64,000 nucleotides of DNA from assembly GCF_027158485.1 (NCBI RefSeq), contig NZ_JAMKYJ010000005.1. One strand, given 5' to 3'. Positions 9,234-19,077 of the stretch are shown piece by piece. The notes beneath the pieces are model-generated. The model made no database searches. It was given only the letters and a program-made list of their open reading frames with translations, and was not told the origin of the DNA. Within the stretch, counting starts at the first letter, position 1. Every line of letters begins with the position of its first letter. The position numbers and the translations under genes are program-made. This stretch comes from Oxalobacter formigenes (GTDB lineage Bacteria; Pseudomonadota; Gammaproteobacteria; Burkholderiales; Burkholderiaceae_D).

Positions 9234-10052
9234 ATGCTGAAACAACGAGTCATAACCGCTTTATGTCTGGCTGCAGTTTTGTTTTTGATCCTCTGGTCCC
9301 GGAGTGAATGGCTTTTCGGACTGTTCCTGCTGGTGTTTTTTGCCGCGGGTGCCTGGGAAAACGCCAGACTTTTCGATAACAGATATCCGATAGCCGTTGC
9401 TGTATTGGCAAGCCTGATATTTGTATTTACCGGGTTGTGGCTGTCTTCCACCGCCTATATCTGGTTTGCCTTCGTTGCCGTGCTGATCTGGATCGCTTTG
9501 CTTATCCCGTCGCTTTTCCGCACGATACCGCCCCTGCATACCTTGTCGGGCCATATTTATCAGGCTTGTTACCTGTTTTCCATTCTTTCCAGTTTCCTGT
9601 GCGTGCTTCTCCTGTATAAGCGTTCTGCGCTGTTTTTGCTGTCGATCCTTGTGATTGCATGGCTGGCCGATATCGGTGCCTATTTTGCAGGAAGAGCGTT
9701 CGGCAGGCATAAACTGGCTCCGGCCATTTCTCCGGGAAAAACCTGGGAAGGTGTTGTCGGCGGCATGGTGACTGTTATACTGCTTGCCATTGCCTCCATG
9801 AATTTTTCAACTCCTGAATCCAATATCAGTGTGCTGATATTTGAAAAGTACGGCTGGGGCGGAATGATCGGAGGCCTTGTCTTGCTGGTCGCCATGAGTA
9901 TCGTGGGTGATTTGCTTGAATCGAAACTGAAACGGCGTATCGGTTTCAAAGACAGCAGTAACTTGTTGCCAGGGCATGGCGGCGTTCTGGATCGTATCGA
10001 TTCCCTGATCCCGATGTTGCCACTGGCCGTTTTATTGGGGATGTGGCTATAA
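9234..10052 (+). CDS. cdsA: Phosphatidate cytidylyltransferase
   Basis: Integral inner-membrane enzyme making CDP-diacylglycerol from phosphatidic acid and CTP, the branch point of phospholipid synthesis. Six to eight hydrophobic segments are visible, and the family signature is intact at the C-terminus: KLKRRIGFKDSSNLLPGHGG followed by VLDRIDS. The length is 272 residues. The 3' end overlaps dxr by 10 nt. Confidence 0.96.
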   Translation: MLKQRVITALCLAAVLFLILWSRSEWLFGLFLLVFFAAGAWENARLFDNRYPIAVAVLASLIFVFTGLWLSSTAYIWFAFVAVLIWIALLIPSLFRTIPPLHTLSGHIYQACYLFSILSSFLCVLLLYKRSALFLLSILVIAWLADIGAYFAGRAFGRHKLAPAISPGKTWEGVVGGMVTVILLAIASMNFSTPESNISVLIFEKYGWGGMIGGLVLLVAMSIVGDLLESKLKRRIGFKDSSNLLPGHGGVLDRIDSLIPMLPLAVLLGMWL

Positions 10053-11242
10053 AAATGACGGCGCGAAGGCAGGTCATCACAGTTCTGGGTTCTACAGGCT
10101 CAATCGGTGTCTCGACGCTGGATGTGCTGTCGCGCCATCCGGATCAGTATTCCGTTTATGCCCTGACGGCGAACCGGCATGTTGACCAATTACTGGAACA
10201 GTGCGAAAAATTCCAGCCTGAAGTCGCCGTTGTCGGCACGCCGGAATCGGCATTGCTTCTTCAGAAATCCTTGCGTTCCAAAGGGCTGAAAACCGAAGTT
10301 TTGTATGGCGAGAAAGCGCTTTGCCAAGTGGCCGCCTCCGAAAAATGCGATGCCGTCATGGCGGCCATTGTCGGCGCTGCAGGTCTCGCGCCGGCATTGG
10401 CAGCGGCACGTGCAGGCAAAAAAGTCATGCTCGCCAACAAGGAAGCACTGGTGATGTCCGGCCAGCTGTTTATCGACGCTGTCATCAATCACGATGCCAC
10501 CTTGTTGCCTATCGACAGCGAACACAATGCCATTTTTCAGTGTCTACCCTTTTCACACAAGCGTTTTCCGCATCAGCATGGTGTTTCGAAGGTTTTGCTG
10601 ACCGCTTCAGGCGGCCCTTTTTTGCATCGACCAGTCGATACACTGGATAGCGTGACACCGGAACAGGCGATCGCCCATCCGAAATGGGTAATGGGGCGCA
10701 AAATATCCGTCGATTCTGCTACCATGATGAATAAAGGACTGGAAGTGATCGAGGCGCACTGGCTCTTCGGTATTCCGGCAAGCCAGATTGAAGTGGTCAT
10801 TCACCCCCAAAGCGTCATTCATTCAATGGTTTCCTATATTGACGGTTCGGTCATTGCACAGCTTGGAAATCCGGATATGCGGATTCCGATTGCCCATGCG
10901 CTCGCTTATCCTGACCGGATGACGTCCGGAGTGACGCCTCTGGATCTGACACGGATCGGTACCTTGCAGTTCGAGTCCCCCGATTTCGTCCGTTTTCCTT
11001 GCCTGAAGCTGGCTTATGAAGCGCTTGAAACGGGTGGGGCGACACCGGCCATTCTGAATGCCGCCAACGAAGTGGCCGTTCAGGCTTTTCTGGACGAGAG
11101 AATCAGTTTCCGACGGATTGATTACGTTGTGGCCAATGTTCTGGACAAGGTAATGACAGAAAGTGCTGTAACGACGATCGATAGTGTTTTAATGCATGAC
11201 CGCGCAGCACGGACGGTCGCAACCGATTTGATTTTGCAATGA
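10043..11242 (+). CDS. dxr: 1-deoxy-D-xylulose 5-phosphate reductoisomerase
   Basis: Second step of the MEP isoprenoid pathway: DXP to MEP with NADPH. The N-terminal Rossmann motif VLGSTGSIGVSTLDV, the NKEALVMSG segment, metal-binding IDSEHNAIFQCL and the substrate-loop motifs LLTASGGPF and WVMGRKISVDSATMMNKGLE are present. The length of 399 residues fits. A downstream ATG at 10055 is an alternative start. It overlaps cdsA and is 4 nt coupled to rseP. The pathway supplies precursors for UppS. Confidence 0.97.
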   Translation: MAIKMTARRQVITVLGSTGSIGVSTLDVLSRHPDQYSVYALTANRHVDQLLEQCEKFQPEVAVVGTPESALLLQKSLRSKGLKTEVLYGEKALCQVAASEKCDAVMAAIVGAAGLAPALAAARAGKKVMLANKEALVMSGQLFIDAVINHDATLLPIDSEHNAIFQCLPFSHKRFPHQHGVSKVLLTASGGPFLHRPVDTLDSVTPEQAIAHPKWVMGRKISVDSATMMNKGLEVIEAHWLFGIPASQIEVVIHPQSVIHSMVSYIDGSVIAQLGNPDMRIPIAHALAYPDRMTSGVTPLDLTRIGTLQFESPDFVRFPCLKLAYEALETGGATPAILNAANEVAVQAFLDERISFRRIDYVVANVLDKVMTESAVTTIDSVLMHDRAARTVATDLILQ

Positions 11243-12618
11243 TATTCATTCAAACATTTTTTGCATTCATCTTTGCCTTGTCCGTACTCATCGTCTTTCA
11301 TGAGCTGGGTCATTACTGGATGGCCCGTCTTTGCAATGTCAAGGTTCTGCGTTTTTCTCTGGGGATGGGGAAAATCCTGTATAGCCGCAAATTCGGCCCT
11401 GACCAGACGGAGTGGGCGCTTTCCGCGTTGCCTCTGGGCGGGTATGTCAAATTGCTTGATGCAAGAGCCGACGATTTGAGTCAGGTTTCGCCGGAGGACA
11501 GGAAACGTGAATTTACCAGCCAGAATGTCTGGCGCCGTATTGCCATCGTTGCGGCAGGGCCGCTGGCCAATTTCGTGCTGGCCATCGTCGTTTTGACCGG
11601 ACTTTATATCTACGGCATGCCTGAGCCAATTGCAAAACTTCGCGAAGTGCCGACCAATACAGTTGCTTATCAGGCCGGTTTGAGGGGCGGCGAAACCATC
11701 GTCAACATTGACGGCATGCCGATCCATAACTGGCAGCAGGTACGCTGGAAAATGACTGAAATGCTGATGGAAGCACGGTCGGCGGTTTCCGTCGGGGTCG
11801 CTTCTTCAGGGCCAACGGATGCTGAAGGCGCGCCGCGTGTCCCGGAAAAAACAGTCATGTTGCCCATGAATCAGGTGTCGATTGAAGACGTCGACAAGGA
11901 TTTTATCGGCAAACTCGGCCTCGGTGTCGAGAGGCCACCCGCCATTGTCGGAAAAACGATTGAAGGAGGTGTTGCCGCACAGTCAGGTCTTATGGAAGGT
12001 GACAAAATCGTCAAAATCGACGGAGAACCTGTTCTGGATTCTCTTGCACTCGTCAATATCATCCGGCAATCCCCCGGAAAAACGTTGGCGCTGGACGTTT
12101 TGCGCAATAATGAACCGGTCAGCATTACCCTGACGCCGGAAGCGAAAACGGTCAAAGACCAGTTGATCGGCAAAATGGACGCCAATATTTCTGTCATGCC
12201 TGAAATGACCATACTGAGTTACAGCGTTCCGGTTGCGCTGATGGAAGGCATTTCGAAAACCTGGGATACCTCGTATATCACGGTAAAAATGATTGGCAGA
12301 ATGCTGGTTGGCGATGTGTCGCTGAAAAATATCACCGGTCCGATTGCCATTGCCGATTATGCCGGGCAGACAGCCCGCGCCGGGCTTATCCGCTATCTCC
12401 ATTTTATCGTGTTCATCAGTATCAGTATCGGTGTGATGAATTTACTTCCGATACCTGTTCTGGATGGAGGACTTTTGCTGTATTATGCAGTGGAAGTTGT
12501 GACTGGTGGTTCTATTTCGGATCGTATTGCGAAAATAGGCTATAAAATCGGTGTCGGTATCCTTGGATTATTGTTATTGGTTGCCGTTTTTAATGATGTC
12601 ATCCGGATCTTTTTCTGA
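11239..12618 (+). CDS. rseP: Site-2 intramembrane protease RseP
   Basis: Inner-membrane zinc metalloprotease that releases sigma-E by cutting RseA within the membrane. The zinc motif HELGH is at residues 21-25 in the first membrane span, two PDZ domains lie in the middle (about 115-310), and the second zinc-ligand motif NLLPIPVLDGG occurs near residue 400 in the C-terminal membrane segment. The length of 459 residues is normal. It starts inside the dxr stop (4-nt overlap) and precedes bamA. Confidence 0.96.
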   Translation: MIFIQTFFAFIFALSVLIVFHELGHYWMARLCNVKVLRFSLGMGKILYSRKFGPDQTEWALSALPLGGYVKLLDARADDLSQVSPEDRKREFTSQNVWRRIAIVAAGPLANFVLAIVVLTGLYIYGMPEPIAKLREVPTNTVAYQAGLRGGETIVNIDGMPIHNWQQVRWKMTEMLMEARSAVSVGVASSGPTDAEGAPRVPEKTVMLPMNQVSIEDVDKDFIGKLGLGVERPPAIVGKTIEGGVAAQSGLMEGDKIVKIDGEPVLDSLALVNIIRQSPGKTLALDVLRNNEPVSITLTPEAKTVKDQLIGKMDANISVMPEMTILSYSVPVALMEGISKTWDTSYITVKMIGRMLVGDVSLKNITGPIAIADYAGQTARAGLIRYLHFIVFISISIGVMNLLPIPVLDGGLLLYYAVEVVTGGSISDRIAKIGYKIGVGILGLLLLVAVFNDVIRIFF

Positions 12619-12647
12619 GTGAAAAACCGGCTGAATGTGAGTTTTTT

Positions 12648-14996
12648 GTGGCGTCTAAAATCAGATTCATGAAATTATTTCATCAACGTTTGCCTTTTCG
12701 TTTGTCACTGCTGGCAGCGATATCCATGGCTTTTTATTCGAATGTTGCCCAGGCAGTCGAGCCTTTTACCGTCAAGGATATTCGTGTAGAAGGCATTCAG
12801 CGTACTGAAGCGGGAACGGTTTTCAATTACCTGCCTGTTCGTGTGGGTGAAACGTTTAATGATGAAAAAGCCGTTTCAGCCATCAAGGCGCTTTATGCTA
12901 CCGGCTTTTTCAAGGATGTCAGAATTGACGCTGAAGGCGACGTTCTGGTCGTTATCGTTGAAGAAAGGCCTGCGATTGCCAGTGTGGATTTTACAGGTGC
13001 CAAGGAATTCGAAAAGGCAGCCCTGATCAAGTCGCTTAAAGATGTCGGACTCGGTGAAGGCCGTATTTATGACCGTTCGCTGCTTGATCGTGCAGAGCAG
13101 GAACTGAAAAGGCAATACCTGTCTCATGGCCTGTATGGTGTCCAGATTACGACGACGATCACTCCGGTTGAACGGAACAGGGTCGCTGTCAACTTCACGG
13201 TTGATGAAGGTGAAGTGGCGCGTATCAAGCAGATCAAATTCGTCGGCAACAAGGCATTCTCGGACAAGAAATTGCTGGAGGTCATCAAGTTGCGTACGCC
13301 GGGCTGGTTTACCTGGTATACCAAGGCAGACCAGTATTCCAAGGAAAAAATGACGGGCGATCTTGAAGCTATCAAGTCGTACTACCAGAATCGCGGTTAC
13401 ATCGAAATGCAGGTTGAATCGACGCAGGTGTCGATCACATCCGACAAGAAAGACATTTACATCACCGTCAATATCAAGGAAGGTGACAAGTACAAGGTTT
13501 CCGACATCCGGCTCGAGGGCGAGCTTTTCGGTCGTGAAAAAGAAATCCGCAATCTCATCCAGCTGAAAAAAGGCGATGTTTATTCCGGTGAGAAACTGAC
13601 GAACAGTTCCAGGGACATTACCGAATATCTGGGCAACTTTGGTTATGCGTTTGCGAATGTCAATCCGCAGCCCGATATCGATCGTGAAAAGAAAGAAGTC
13701 GCTTTCACGATTTTCGTCGATCCGGGCAAGCGTGTTTATGTCCGCCAGATTACGATTGCGGGCAATAACAAGACCCGTGATGAAGTCATTCGTCGTGAAT
13801 TCCGTCAAATGGAGGGTTCATGGTATAACGGCAAGAACATCAAATTGTCCCGTGACCGTGTTGACCGTCTGGGTTTCTTTACTGAAGTGGCTGTCGAAAC
13901 CCCCGAGGTTCAGGGAACCGTCGATCAGGTTGACGTCAATATGAAGGTCGTCGAAAAACCGACTGGTAACGTCATGCTGGGCGCCGGTTTTTCTCAAAGT
14001 GACAAACTGTTGCTGTCGGGCTCCATCGAACAGCAGAATTTTGCCGGTACCGGTAATGACGTTGCCTTGAACGTCAATACCAGCCAGCGCTACAGAACGA
14101 TTTCGCTGGCACAGACCAATCCTTATTTTACCGACGATGGTATCAGCCGCCGTTACGAAATCTTTTATCGTACGATCCGGCCGCCTTTGATTAACGATAG
14201 CGATTATAAAGTCAAAACAATGGGCGGAAACGTCAATTTCGGTATTCCGTTTACCGAAGTGGACAGGGTATTTTTCGGTGTAGGGGTTGAAAATACCAGT
14301 ATCGACACTTACTGGAACAGTCCACCGCAATATCTGGAATTCGTGCGGCAGTTCGGTACAGACGGGACTACAGCTTCTGCCTGGTCGGTACCGTTGACGG
14401 TTGCCTGGCAAAGGGATAATCGTGACAGTGCCCTTATTCCGACCAAAGGCCGATACCAGAAGGCGAATGCCGAAGTTTCTCTTCTGGGCGATATGAAATA
14501 CTATAAGTTGTCCTATCAGCACCAGTATTTCATGCCACTTTTCTCGAGCGGGACTCTGGCTTTGAACGGCATGGTCGATTATGGTAAAGGTCTCGGCGGA
14601 AATCCATATCCTCTTTTCAAGAACTTCTATGCCGGTGGTATGGGTACGGTTCGTGGCTATGAAAGCTCTTCTCTGGGACGTGTTGAATACGATTATTATG
14701 GCAATCGTGTTTATCTCGGTGGTACCAAACGCGTTGTCGGTAATGTGGAATTGCAATTCCCGATGCCGGGCATGGGCGGCGACAAGACTTTGCGCTGGTT
14801 TACCTTCCTCGATGCAGGTAACGTTTATGCGGACAATCAAAACATTGATCTGGGTAATTTGAGATACTCAGCCGGGTTCGGTGTCAGTTGGGTGTCGCCG
14901 ATCGGTCCTTTGAAACTCAGTTACGGTATCCCGCTGAATTCGAAAGAAGGCGATCAAAAAGAAGCCTTCCAGTTCCAGTTGGGTACCGGTTTCTAG
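12648..14996 (+). CDS. bamA: Outer-membrane protein assembly factor BamA
   Basis: Essential Omp85 insertase for outer-membrane beta-barrels. A signal peptide (hydrophobic LSLLAAISMAFYSNVAQA, probable cleavage after AQA) is followed by five POTRA domains (about 45-440) and a 16-strand barrel carrying the L6 VRGY motif in GGMGTVRGYESSSLG. The C-terminal residue is Phe, as expected for a barrel. The GTG at 12648 has a purine-rich site upstream; ATG 12669 would also leave a good signal peptide. It clusters with rseP, skp and the lipid A genes. Confidence 0.96.
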   Translation: MASKIRFMKLFHQRLPFRLSLLAAISMAFYSNVAQAVEPFTVKDIRVEGIQRTEAGTVFNYLPVRVGETFNDEKAVSAIKALYATGFFKDVRIDAEGDVLVVIVEERPAIASVDFTGAKEFEKAALIKSLKDVGLGEGRIYDRSLLDRAEQELKRQYLSHGLYGVQITTTITPVERNRVAVNFTVDEGEVARIKQIKFVGNKAFSDKKLLEVIKLRTPGWFTWYTKADQYSKEKMTGDLEAIKSYYQNRGYIEMQVESTQVSITSDKKDIYITVNIKEGDKYKVSDIRLEGELFGREKEIRNLIQLKKGDVYSGEKLTNSSRDITEYLGNFGYAFANVNPQPDIDREKKEVAFTIFVDPGKRVYVRQITIAGNNKTRDEVIRREFRQMEGSWYNGKNIKLSRDRVDRLGFFTEVAVETPEVQGTVDQVDVNMKVVEKPTGNVMLGAGFSQSDKLLLSGSIEQQNFAGTGNDVALNVNTSQRYRTISLAQTNPYFTDDGISRRYEIFYRTIRPPLINDSDYKVKTMGGNVNFGIPFTEVDRVFFGVGVENTSIDTYWNSPPQYLEFVRQFGTDGTTASAWSVPLTVAWQRDNRDSALIPTKGRYQKANAEVSLLGDMKYYKLSYQHQYFMPLFSSGTLALNGMVDYGKGLGGNPYPLFKNFYAGGMGTVRGYESSSLGRVEYDYYGNRVYLGGTKRVVGNVELQFPMPGMGGDKTLRWFTFLDAGNVYADNQNIDLGNLRYSAGFGVSWVSPIGPLKLSYGIPLNSKEGDQKEAFQFQLGTGF

Positions 14997-15048
14997 TGAA
15001 TCGATGGCATAATAAACATATTGACGATTTATTTTTTGGAGAAGTAAC

Positions 15049-15567
15049 TTGAATAATTTTGCTAAAACTCTTATGGATACGAAAAAAATAGCCGTCCTTG
15101 CATTTTGTTTGGGTATCTTTGGTTTCGCACAGGCCCAGACGTCCAAAGTGGGTTATATCAATCCTGACAAGATCATGAGCGAATCCGCTCCTGCCAAGGC
15201 AGCCGAGAAAAAACTCGAAGCCGATTTTTCAAAACGTGCCAAGGAAATGCACGGTGCGCAGGCCCGTTTGAAAACGATGAGCGAAAAACTTGAAAAGGAT
15301 ATGCCTGTTCTGACCGAGTCCGATCGTTTGAAACGCCAGCGTGAACTGGCCGACCTGTCCCAGGATTTCCAGCGCAAGCAGCGTGCATTCCGTGAAGACC
15401 TGATGCAACGCCGCAATGAAGAACTGGCCAAGGTTGTCGATCGTGTGAACAAGGAAATCGACCGGATTGCCAAAGCGGAAAAATATGATCTGATCGTTCA
15501 GGATGCTGCCTATATCAATCCTCGTGTCGATATTACCGATCAGGTTCTGAAAGCACTCAATAAATAA
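15049..15567 (+). CDS. skp: Periplasmic chaperone Skp/OmpH
   Basis: Periplasmic holdase that carries unfolded outer-membrane proteins to BamA. It has a cleavable signal peptide (IAVLAFCLGIFGFAQA), then SKVGYINPDKIM, a long charged coiled coil (about 40-130) forming the tentacles, and the KYDLIVQDAAYINPRVDITDQVLKAL tail typical of OmpH. The TTG start at 15049 is favoured by GGAGAAG 5 nt upstream; ATG 15073 is an alternative. The length is 172 residues. Confidence 0.92.
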   Translation: MNNFAKTLMDTKKIAVLAFCLGIFGFAQAQTSKVGYINPDKIMSESAPAKAAEKKLEADFSKRAKEMHGAQARLKTMSEKLEKDMPVLTESDRLKRQRELADLSQDFQRKQRAFREDLMQRRNEELAKVVDRVNKEIDRIAKAEKYDLIVQDAAYINPRVDITDQVLKALNK

Positions 15568-15584
15568 TCTTTTCAAATATCAGG

Positions 15585-16637
15585 ATGTTAATCAGTCTTG
15601 CAGAACTCGTTGACCGCTTCGGCGGTCAACTTATTGGTAACGGCGAAACTAAAGTAGCCGGTTTCGCTCCTCTCGATAATGCCGATTCCTCGCATATCAC
15701 TTTTCTGACCAATCCCCGCCTGAGAAATGAAGTGAAACGGTCCCAGGCCGGTGCACTGATCATTTCCCCGAAAGACAATCAGCTGGTTGGCGATCTGTTC
15801 AAGGGTTCGCGCATCGTCGCCAAAAATCCTTACGCCTATTTCGCCCATGCGGCGCAGCTGTTCGAAAGTTTCAAAACCATTCCTCCGGTGCAAGGCATCC
15901 ATCCCAGTGCGGTAATCGATCCGTCTGCGAAAGTTGCTCCAACGGCTTCTATCGGTCCTTTTGTGACCATTGAGGCGGAAGCTGAAATCGGGGAGAACTG
16001 TGTGATTGAAGCGGGTTGCTTTATCGGCAGGAAGGCAAAAGTCGGAGCGGGGTGCCGTTTCTTCCCTCGGGTTATCTTTTTGAATGAATGTGAAATCGGG
16101 GAACGCGGTGTTTTGCGTCCTGGGGCCGTCATCGGATGTGAAGGCTTCGGTTTTGCCAATGAAGATGGTGTCTGGGTCAAGATTCCCCAGACAGGCCGCG
16201 TCATTATCGGTAACGATGTCCAGATCGGTGCCAATACGACTATCGACCGTGGTGCATTGTCCGACACGATTATCGAAAATGGCGTCAAGCTGGATAATCA
16301 GATCCAGATCGGCCATAACTGCCATGTCGGTGAAAACTCGGCGATGGCGGGTTGTGTCGGTGTCGCTGGTAGCGCGATTTTCGGCAAGAACTGTACGGTC
16401 GGTGGAGCGGCCATGATCGGCGGTCATTTGACGATTGCGGACAGAACCCATATCACGGCATCGAGTGTTGTCCAGAGTTCGGTTACCGAACCGGGCGTTT
16501 ATTCCGGTTTTTATCCACTGGCAAAGCATCAGGAGTGGGAAAAGACTGCTGTGCTGGTGCGTAAATTGGGCACTATGCGTGATAGAATCCGTGAATTGGA
16601 AAAAACTGTAAAAGCCTTAACTGAAACTGAAAAATGA
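15585..16637 (+). CDS. lpxD: UDP-3-O-(3-hydroxyacyl)glucosamine N-acyltransferase
   Basis: Third step of lipid A synthesis: N-acylation of UDP-3-O-acyl-glucosamine by hydroxyacyl-ACP. The N-terminal uridine-binding domain (1-100) is followed by many left-handed beta-helix hexapeptides (about 105-300) and a C-terminal helix. The catalytic His lies in QIQIGHNCHVGENSAMAG. The length is 350 residues. It overlaps fabZ by 4 nt. Confidence 0.96.
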   Translation: MLISLAELVDRFGGQLIGNGETKVAGFAPLDNADSSHITFLTNPRLRNEVKRSQAGALIISPKDNQLVGDLFKGSRIVAKNPYAYFAHAAQLFESFKTIPPVQGIHPSAVIDPSAKVAPTASIGPFVTIEAEAEIGENCVIEAGCFIGRKAKVGAGCRFFPRVIFLNECEIGERGVLRPGAVIGCEGFGFANEDGVWVKIPQTGRVIIGNDVQIGANTTIDRGALSDTIIENGVKLDNQIQIGHNCHVGENSAMAGCVGVAGSAIFGKNCTVGGAAMIGGHLTIADRTHITASSVVQSSVTEPGVYSGFYPLAKHQEWEKTAVLVRKLGTMRDRIRELEKTVKALTETEK

Positions 16638-17101
16638 ACACCCTGAATATTCATCAGATCCGCGAGTTGTTGCCCCATCGTTATCCCATGTTGCTCGTTG
16701 ACCGTGTCCTCGACTGGGAAGCCGGCAAGAAAATCACTGCCATCAAAAACGTTACTGCCAATGAAGAGTTTTTCAACGGCCATTTCCCGAATCATCCTGT
16801 TATGCCGGGTGTGCTGATTATCGAGGCGCTGGCCCAGACGGCAGCGATTTTCGCGTTCATGTCCGCTGACAGCAAACTGGACAAGGATGCCGTCGTTTAT
16901 TTTGCGACGATTGACAGTGCCCGTTTCAAACGGCCAGTCGAACCGGGTGACCAGCTGGTGATGGAAGCGGAACTGGTTCGCAGTTCAAGAGGTATGTGGA
17001 AGTTCAGGACGAAGGGCATGGTTGACGGACAGCTGGCTGTTGAAGCGGAACTGATGTGTGCCATTCGGGGCGGTGTCGTCGCCCAGAAAGTGGAAGCCTG
17101 A
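16634..17101 (+). CDS. fabZ: 3-hydroxyacyl-ACP dehydratase FabZ
   Basis: Dehydrates 3-hydroxyacyl-ACP in fatty-acid elongation and so competes with LpxA and LpxD for the same precursor. The hot-dog fold has the catalytic His in NGHFPNHPVMPGVL and Glu in IIEALAQ. The length is 155 residues. It overlaps lpxD by 4 nt and shares its stop with the lpxA start (TGATG), so the three are translationally coupled. Confidence 0.97.
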   Translation: MNTLNIHQIRELLPHRYPMLLVDRVLDWEAGKKITAIKNVTANEEFFNGHFPNHPVMPGVLIIEALAQTAAIFAFMSADSKLDKDAVVYFATIDSARFKRPVEPGDQLVMEAELVRSSRGMWKFRTKGMVDGQLAVEAELMCAIRGGVVAQKVEA

Positions 17102-17886
17102 TGGCGATTCATCCCAGTGCAATAGTCGATCCGAAAGCCGAATTGGACAGCTCGGTCGAAGTCGGACCTTATTCGATCATCGGCCCGAACGTCAAAATCG
17201 GTGCCCGTACCAAAGTCGGCCCACATGTCGTCATTGAAGGCCACACGACGATCGGTGAAGACAATCATATTTTCCAGTTTGCCTCTCTGGGTGCCATGCC
17301 TCAGGACAAGAAATACGCCGGGGAAGAAACGAAACTCGAAATTGGCGATCGCAACACCATTCGTGAATTCTGCACCTTCAATCTGGGAACGGCACAGGAT
17401 GTTGGCGTAACCCGTCTGGGTAACGATAACTGGATCATGGCGTATGTCCATCTGGCCCATGACTGTCAGGTCGGGAACAACACCATTTTCGCCAATAGCG
17501 CCCAGCTAGCAGGCCACGTTCATATCGGCGACTGGGTCATTCTCGGCGGTTTTACGCTGATCCATCAGTTTTGCCGGATCGGAGACCATGCCATGACCGG
17601 GTTTGGCGCCAAGATTTCACAGGATATTTCTCCTTTCGTCATGGCTTCCGGAACGCCGACAACGGCTTACGGCATCAATGCGGAAGGTCTGAGACGCCGC
17701 GGTTTTTCCCCGGATCAGATCACGGGGATCAAAAGGGCGTACAAAACCGTTTACCGGTCGGGCCTGACGCTTGAAGAAGCCAAAATGAAATTGCTGGAAG
17801 AAGCGGCCGCTTCTCCGGAATCCGCCAAATATATTGAACAGATGCATACCTTCATTTCCGAAGCGCAAAGAGGTTTGCTCAGGTAA
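17101..17886 (+). CDS. lpxA: UDP-N-acetylglucosamine O-acyltransferase
   Basis: First step of lipid A synthesis. Hexapeptide beta-helix with the catalytic His in VHLAHDCQVGNN, then GGFTLIHQFCRIG and a C-terminal helical domain. The ATG at 17101 overlapping the fabZ stop is chosen because it gives MAIHPSAIVDPKAEL and 261 residues, matching the family; an upstream in-frame GTG would only add residues encoded within fabZ. Confidence 0.97.
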   Translation: MAIHPSAIVDPKAELDSSVEVGPYSIIGPNVKIGARTKVGPHVVIEGHTTIGEDNHIFQFASLGAMPQDKKYAGEETKLEIGDRNTIREFCTFNLGTAQDVGVTRLGNDNWIMAYVHLAHDCQVGNNTIFANSAQLAGHVHIGDWVILGGFTLIHQFCRIGDHAMTGFGAKISQDISPFVMASGTPTTAYGINAEGLRRRGFSPDQITGIKRAYKTVYRSGLTLEEAKMKLLEEAAASPESAKYIEQMHTFISEAQRGLLR

Positions 17887-17934
17887 TCGGGCGCAGGTCG
17901 TTTCCGTTCGTTGTCACAGATAGGGAGTGGGGTT

Positions 17935-19077
17935 TTGAGATCGATAGCCATGGTAGCAGGTGAAACGTCCGGCGATTTGCTGGGAGCCAACCTGCTGTCG
18001 GCGCTTCGTCCCCAATTGCCCGATACACTGATGCACGGCATCGGTGGCCCACAGATGGCGAAATACGATTTCGTCAGCAACTGGCCGATGGAAAAGCTTT
18101 CCGTCAACGGCCTGTTCGAGGTTCTGGCGCACTATCGTGAAATCAAGGGTATCCACAACCATCTCCGGGATCATCTGCTTGCGCAGAGGCCGGACGTTTT
18201 CGTCGGTATCGATTCTCCCGAATTCAATCTCAGTCTTGAACTGGCCCTGAAAAAAGCAGGTATCAAGACCGTTCATTTCGTCAGCCCGTCGGTATGGGCA
18301 TGGCGCAGCGGACGCATCAGGAAAATTGCCGAAGCCGTTTCACGCATTCTCGTCCTGTTTCCTTTCGAGGAAGCCATTTACCAGAAAGCGGGTATTCCCG
18401 TTACCTATGTCGGTCATCCGCTGGCTGAATCGATTCCGATGCGTCCGGATATCGATGCCGCACGGACGAGCCTTGGACTGGACAGGGAAAAACCGGTTAT
18501 CACGATTATGCCCGGCAGCCGTATGTCGGAACTGAAATATAACAGTCCGGCTTTTGTCGAATCGGCGAAAATACTGTTGCAGCGCGATCCGACGATCCAG
18601 TTTGTGATCCCGATGGCGGGTGACGAACAATTGAAATATTTCACGAAACTGGTATCCGGCGCGCGTCTGGATGATTTGCCACTGCAAATCGTGCGCGGGC
18701 ATTCCCATGCCGCCATTACAGCCGCTGATGCCGTGCTGGTTGCCTCCGGAACAGCAACACTGGAAGTGGCCCTGTTCAAAAAACCGATGGTCATTGCCTA
18801 CAAGCTGATGCGGGCGACCTGGGAAATCGCACGTCATATCGTCAAACCGCCTGTCGGCTTGCCCAATATTCTGGCAGGTGAAATGATTGTTCCTGAATTG
18901 CTCCAGAATGCGGCGACCGGGCAGGCTTTGGCTGATGCATTGTGGTTCCAGCTGACGGATCAGGCAAACCGCCAGCGTCTTGAAGAACGTTTCATTGCCA
19001 TGCACTATTCGCTGTTACGCAATACGGCCCAGACGAGTGCCGACGCCATTCTGGAAGTCATGAACGGCAATGGCTAA
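17935..19077 (+). CDS. lpxB: Lipid A disaccharide synthase
   Basis: Glycosyltransferase family 19 enzyme joining UDP-2,3-diacylglucosamine and lipid X. Motifs: SIAMVAGETSGDLLGANLL at the start, GIDSPEFNLSLE, PSVWAWRSGR and LLPGSR-like IMPGSRMSEL. The TTG at 17935 is preferred because GGGAG lies about 7 nt upstream and the product (380 residues) starts like other LpxB proteins; a TTG at 17911 would add 8 residues. It overlaps rnhB by 8 nt. Confidence 0.95.
   Translation: MRSIAMVAGETSGDLLGANLLSALRPQLPDTLMHGIGGPQMAKYDFVSNWPMEKLSVNGLFEVLAHYREIKGIHNHLRDHLLAQRPDVFVGIDSPEFNLSLELALKKAGIKTVHFVSPSVWAWRSGRIRKIAEAVSRILVLFPFEEAIYQKAGIPVTYVGHPLAESIPMRPDIDAARTSLGLDREKPVITIMPGSRMSELKYNSPAFVESAKILLQRDPTIQFVIPMAGDEQLKYFTKLVSGARLDDLPLQIVRGHSHAAITAADAVLVASGTATLEVALFKKPMVIAYKLMRATWEIARHIVKPPVGLPNILAGEMIVPELLQNAATGQALADALWFQLTDQANRQRLEERFIAMHYSLLRNTAQTSADAILEVMNGNG

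Noticed and set aside
13818..14840. Antisense frame of 340 codons inside bamA
   Set aside because: Shadow of a confidently identified gene; no start signal or recognisable domain.
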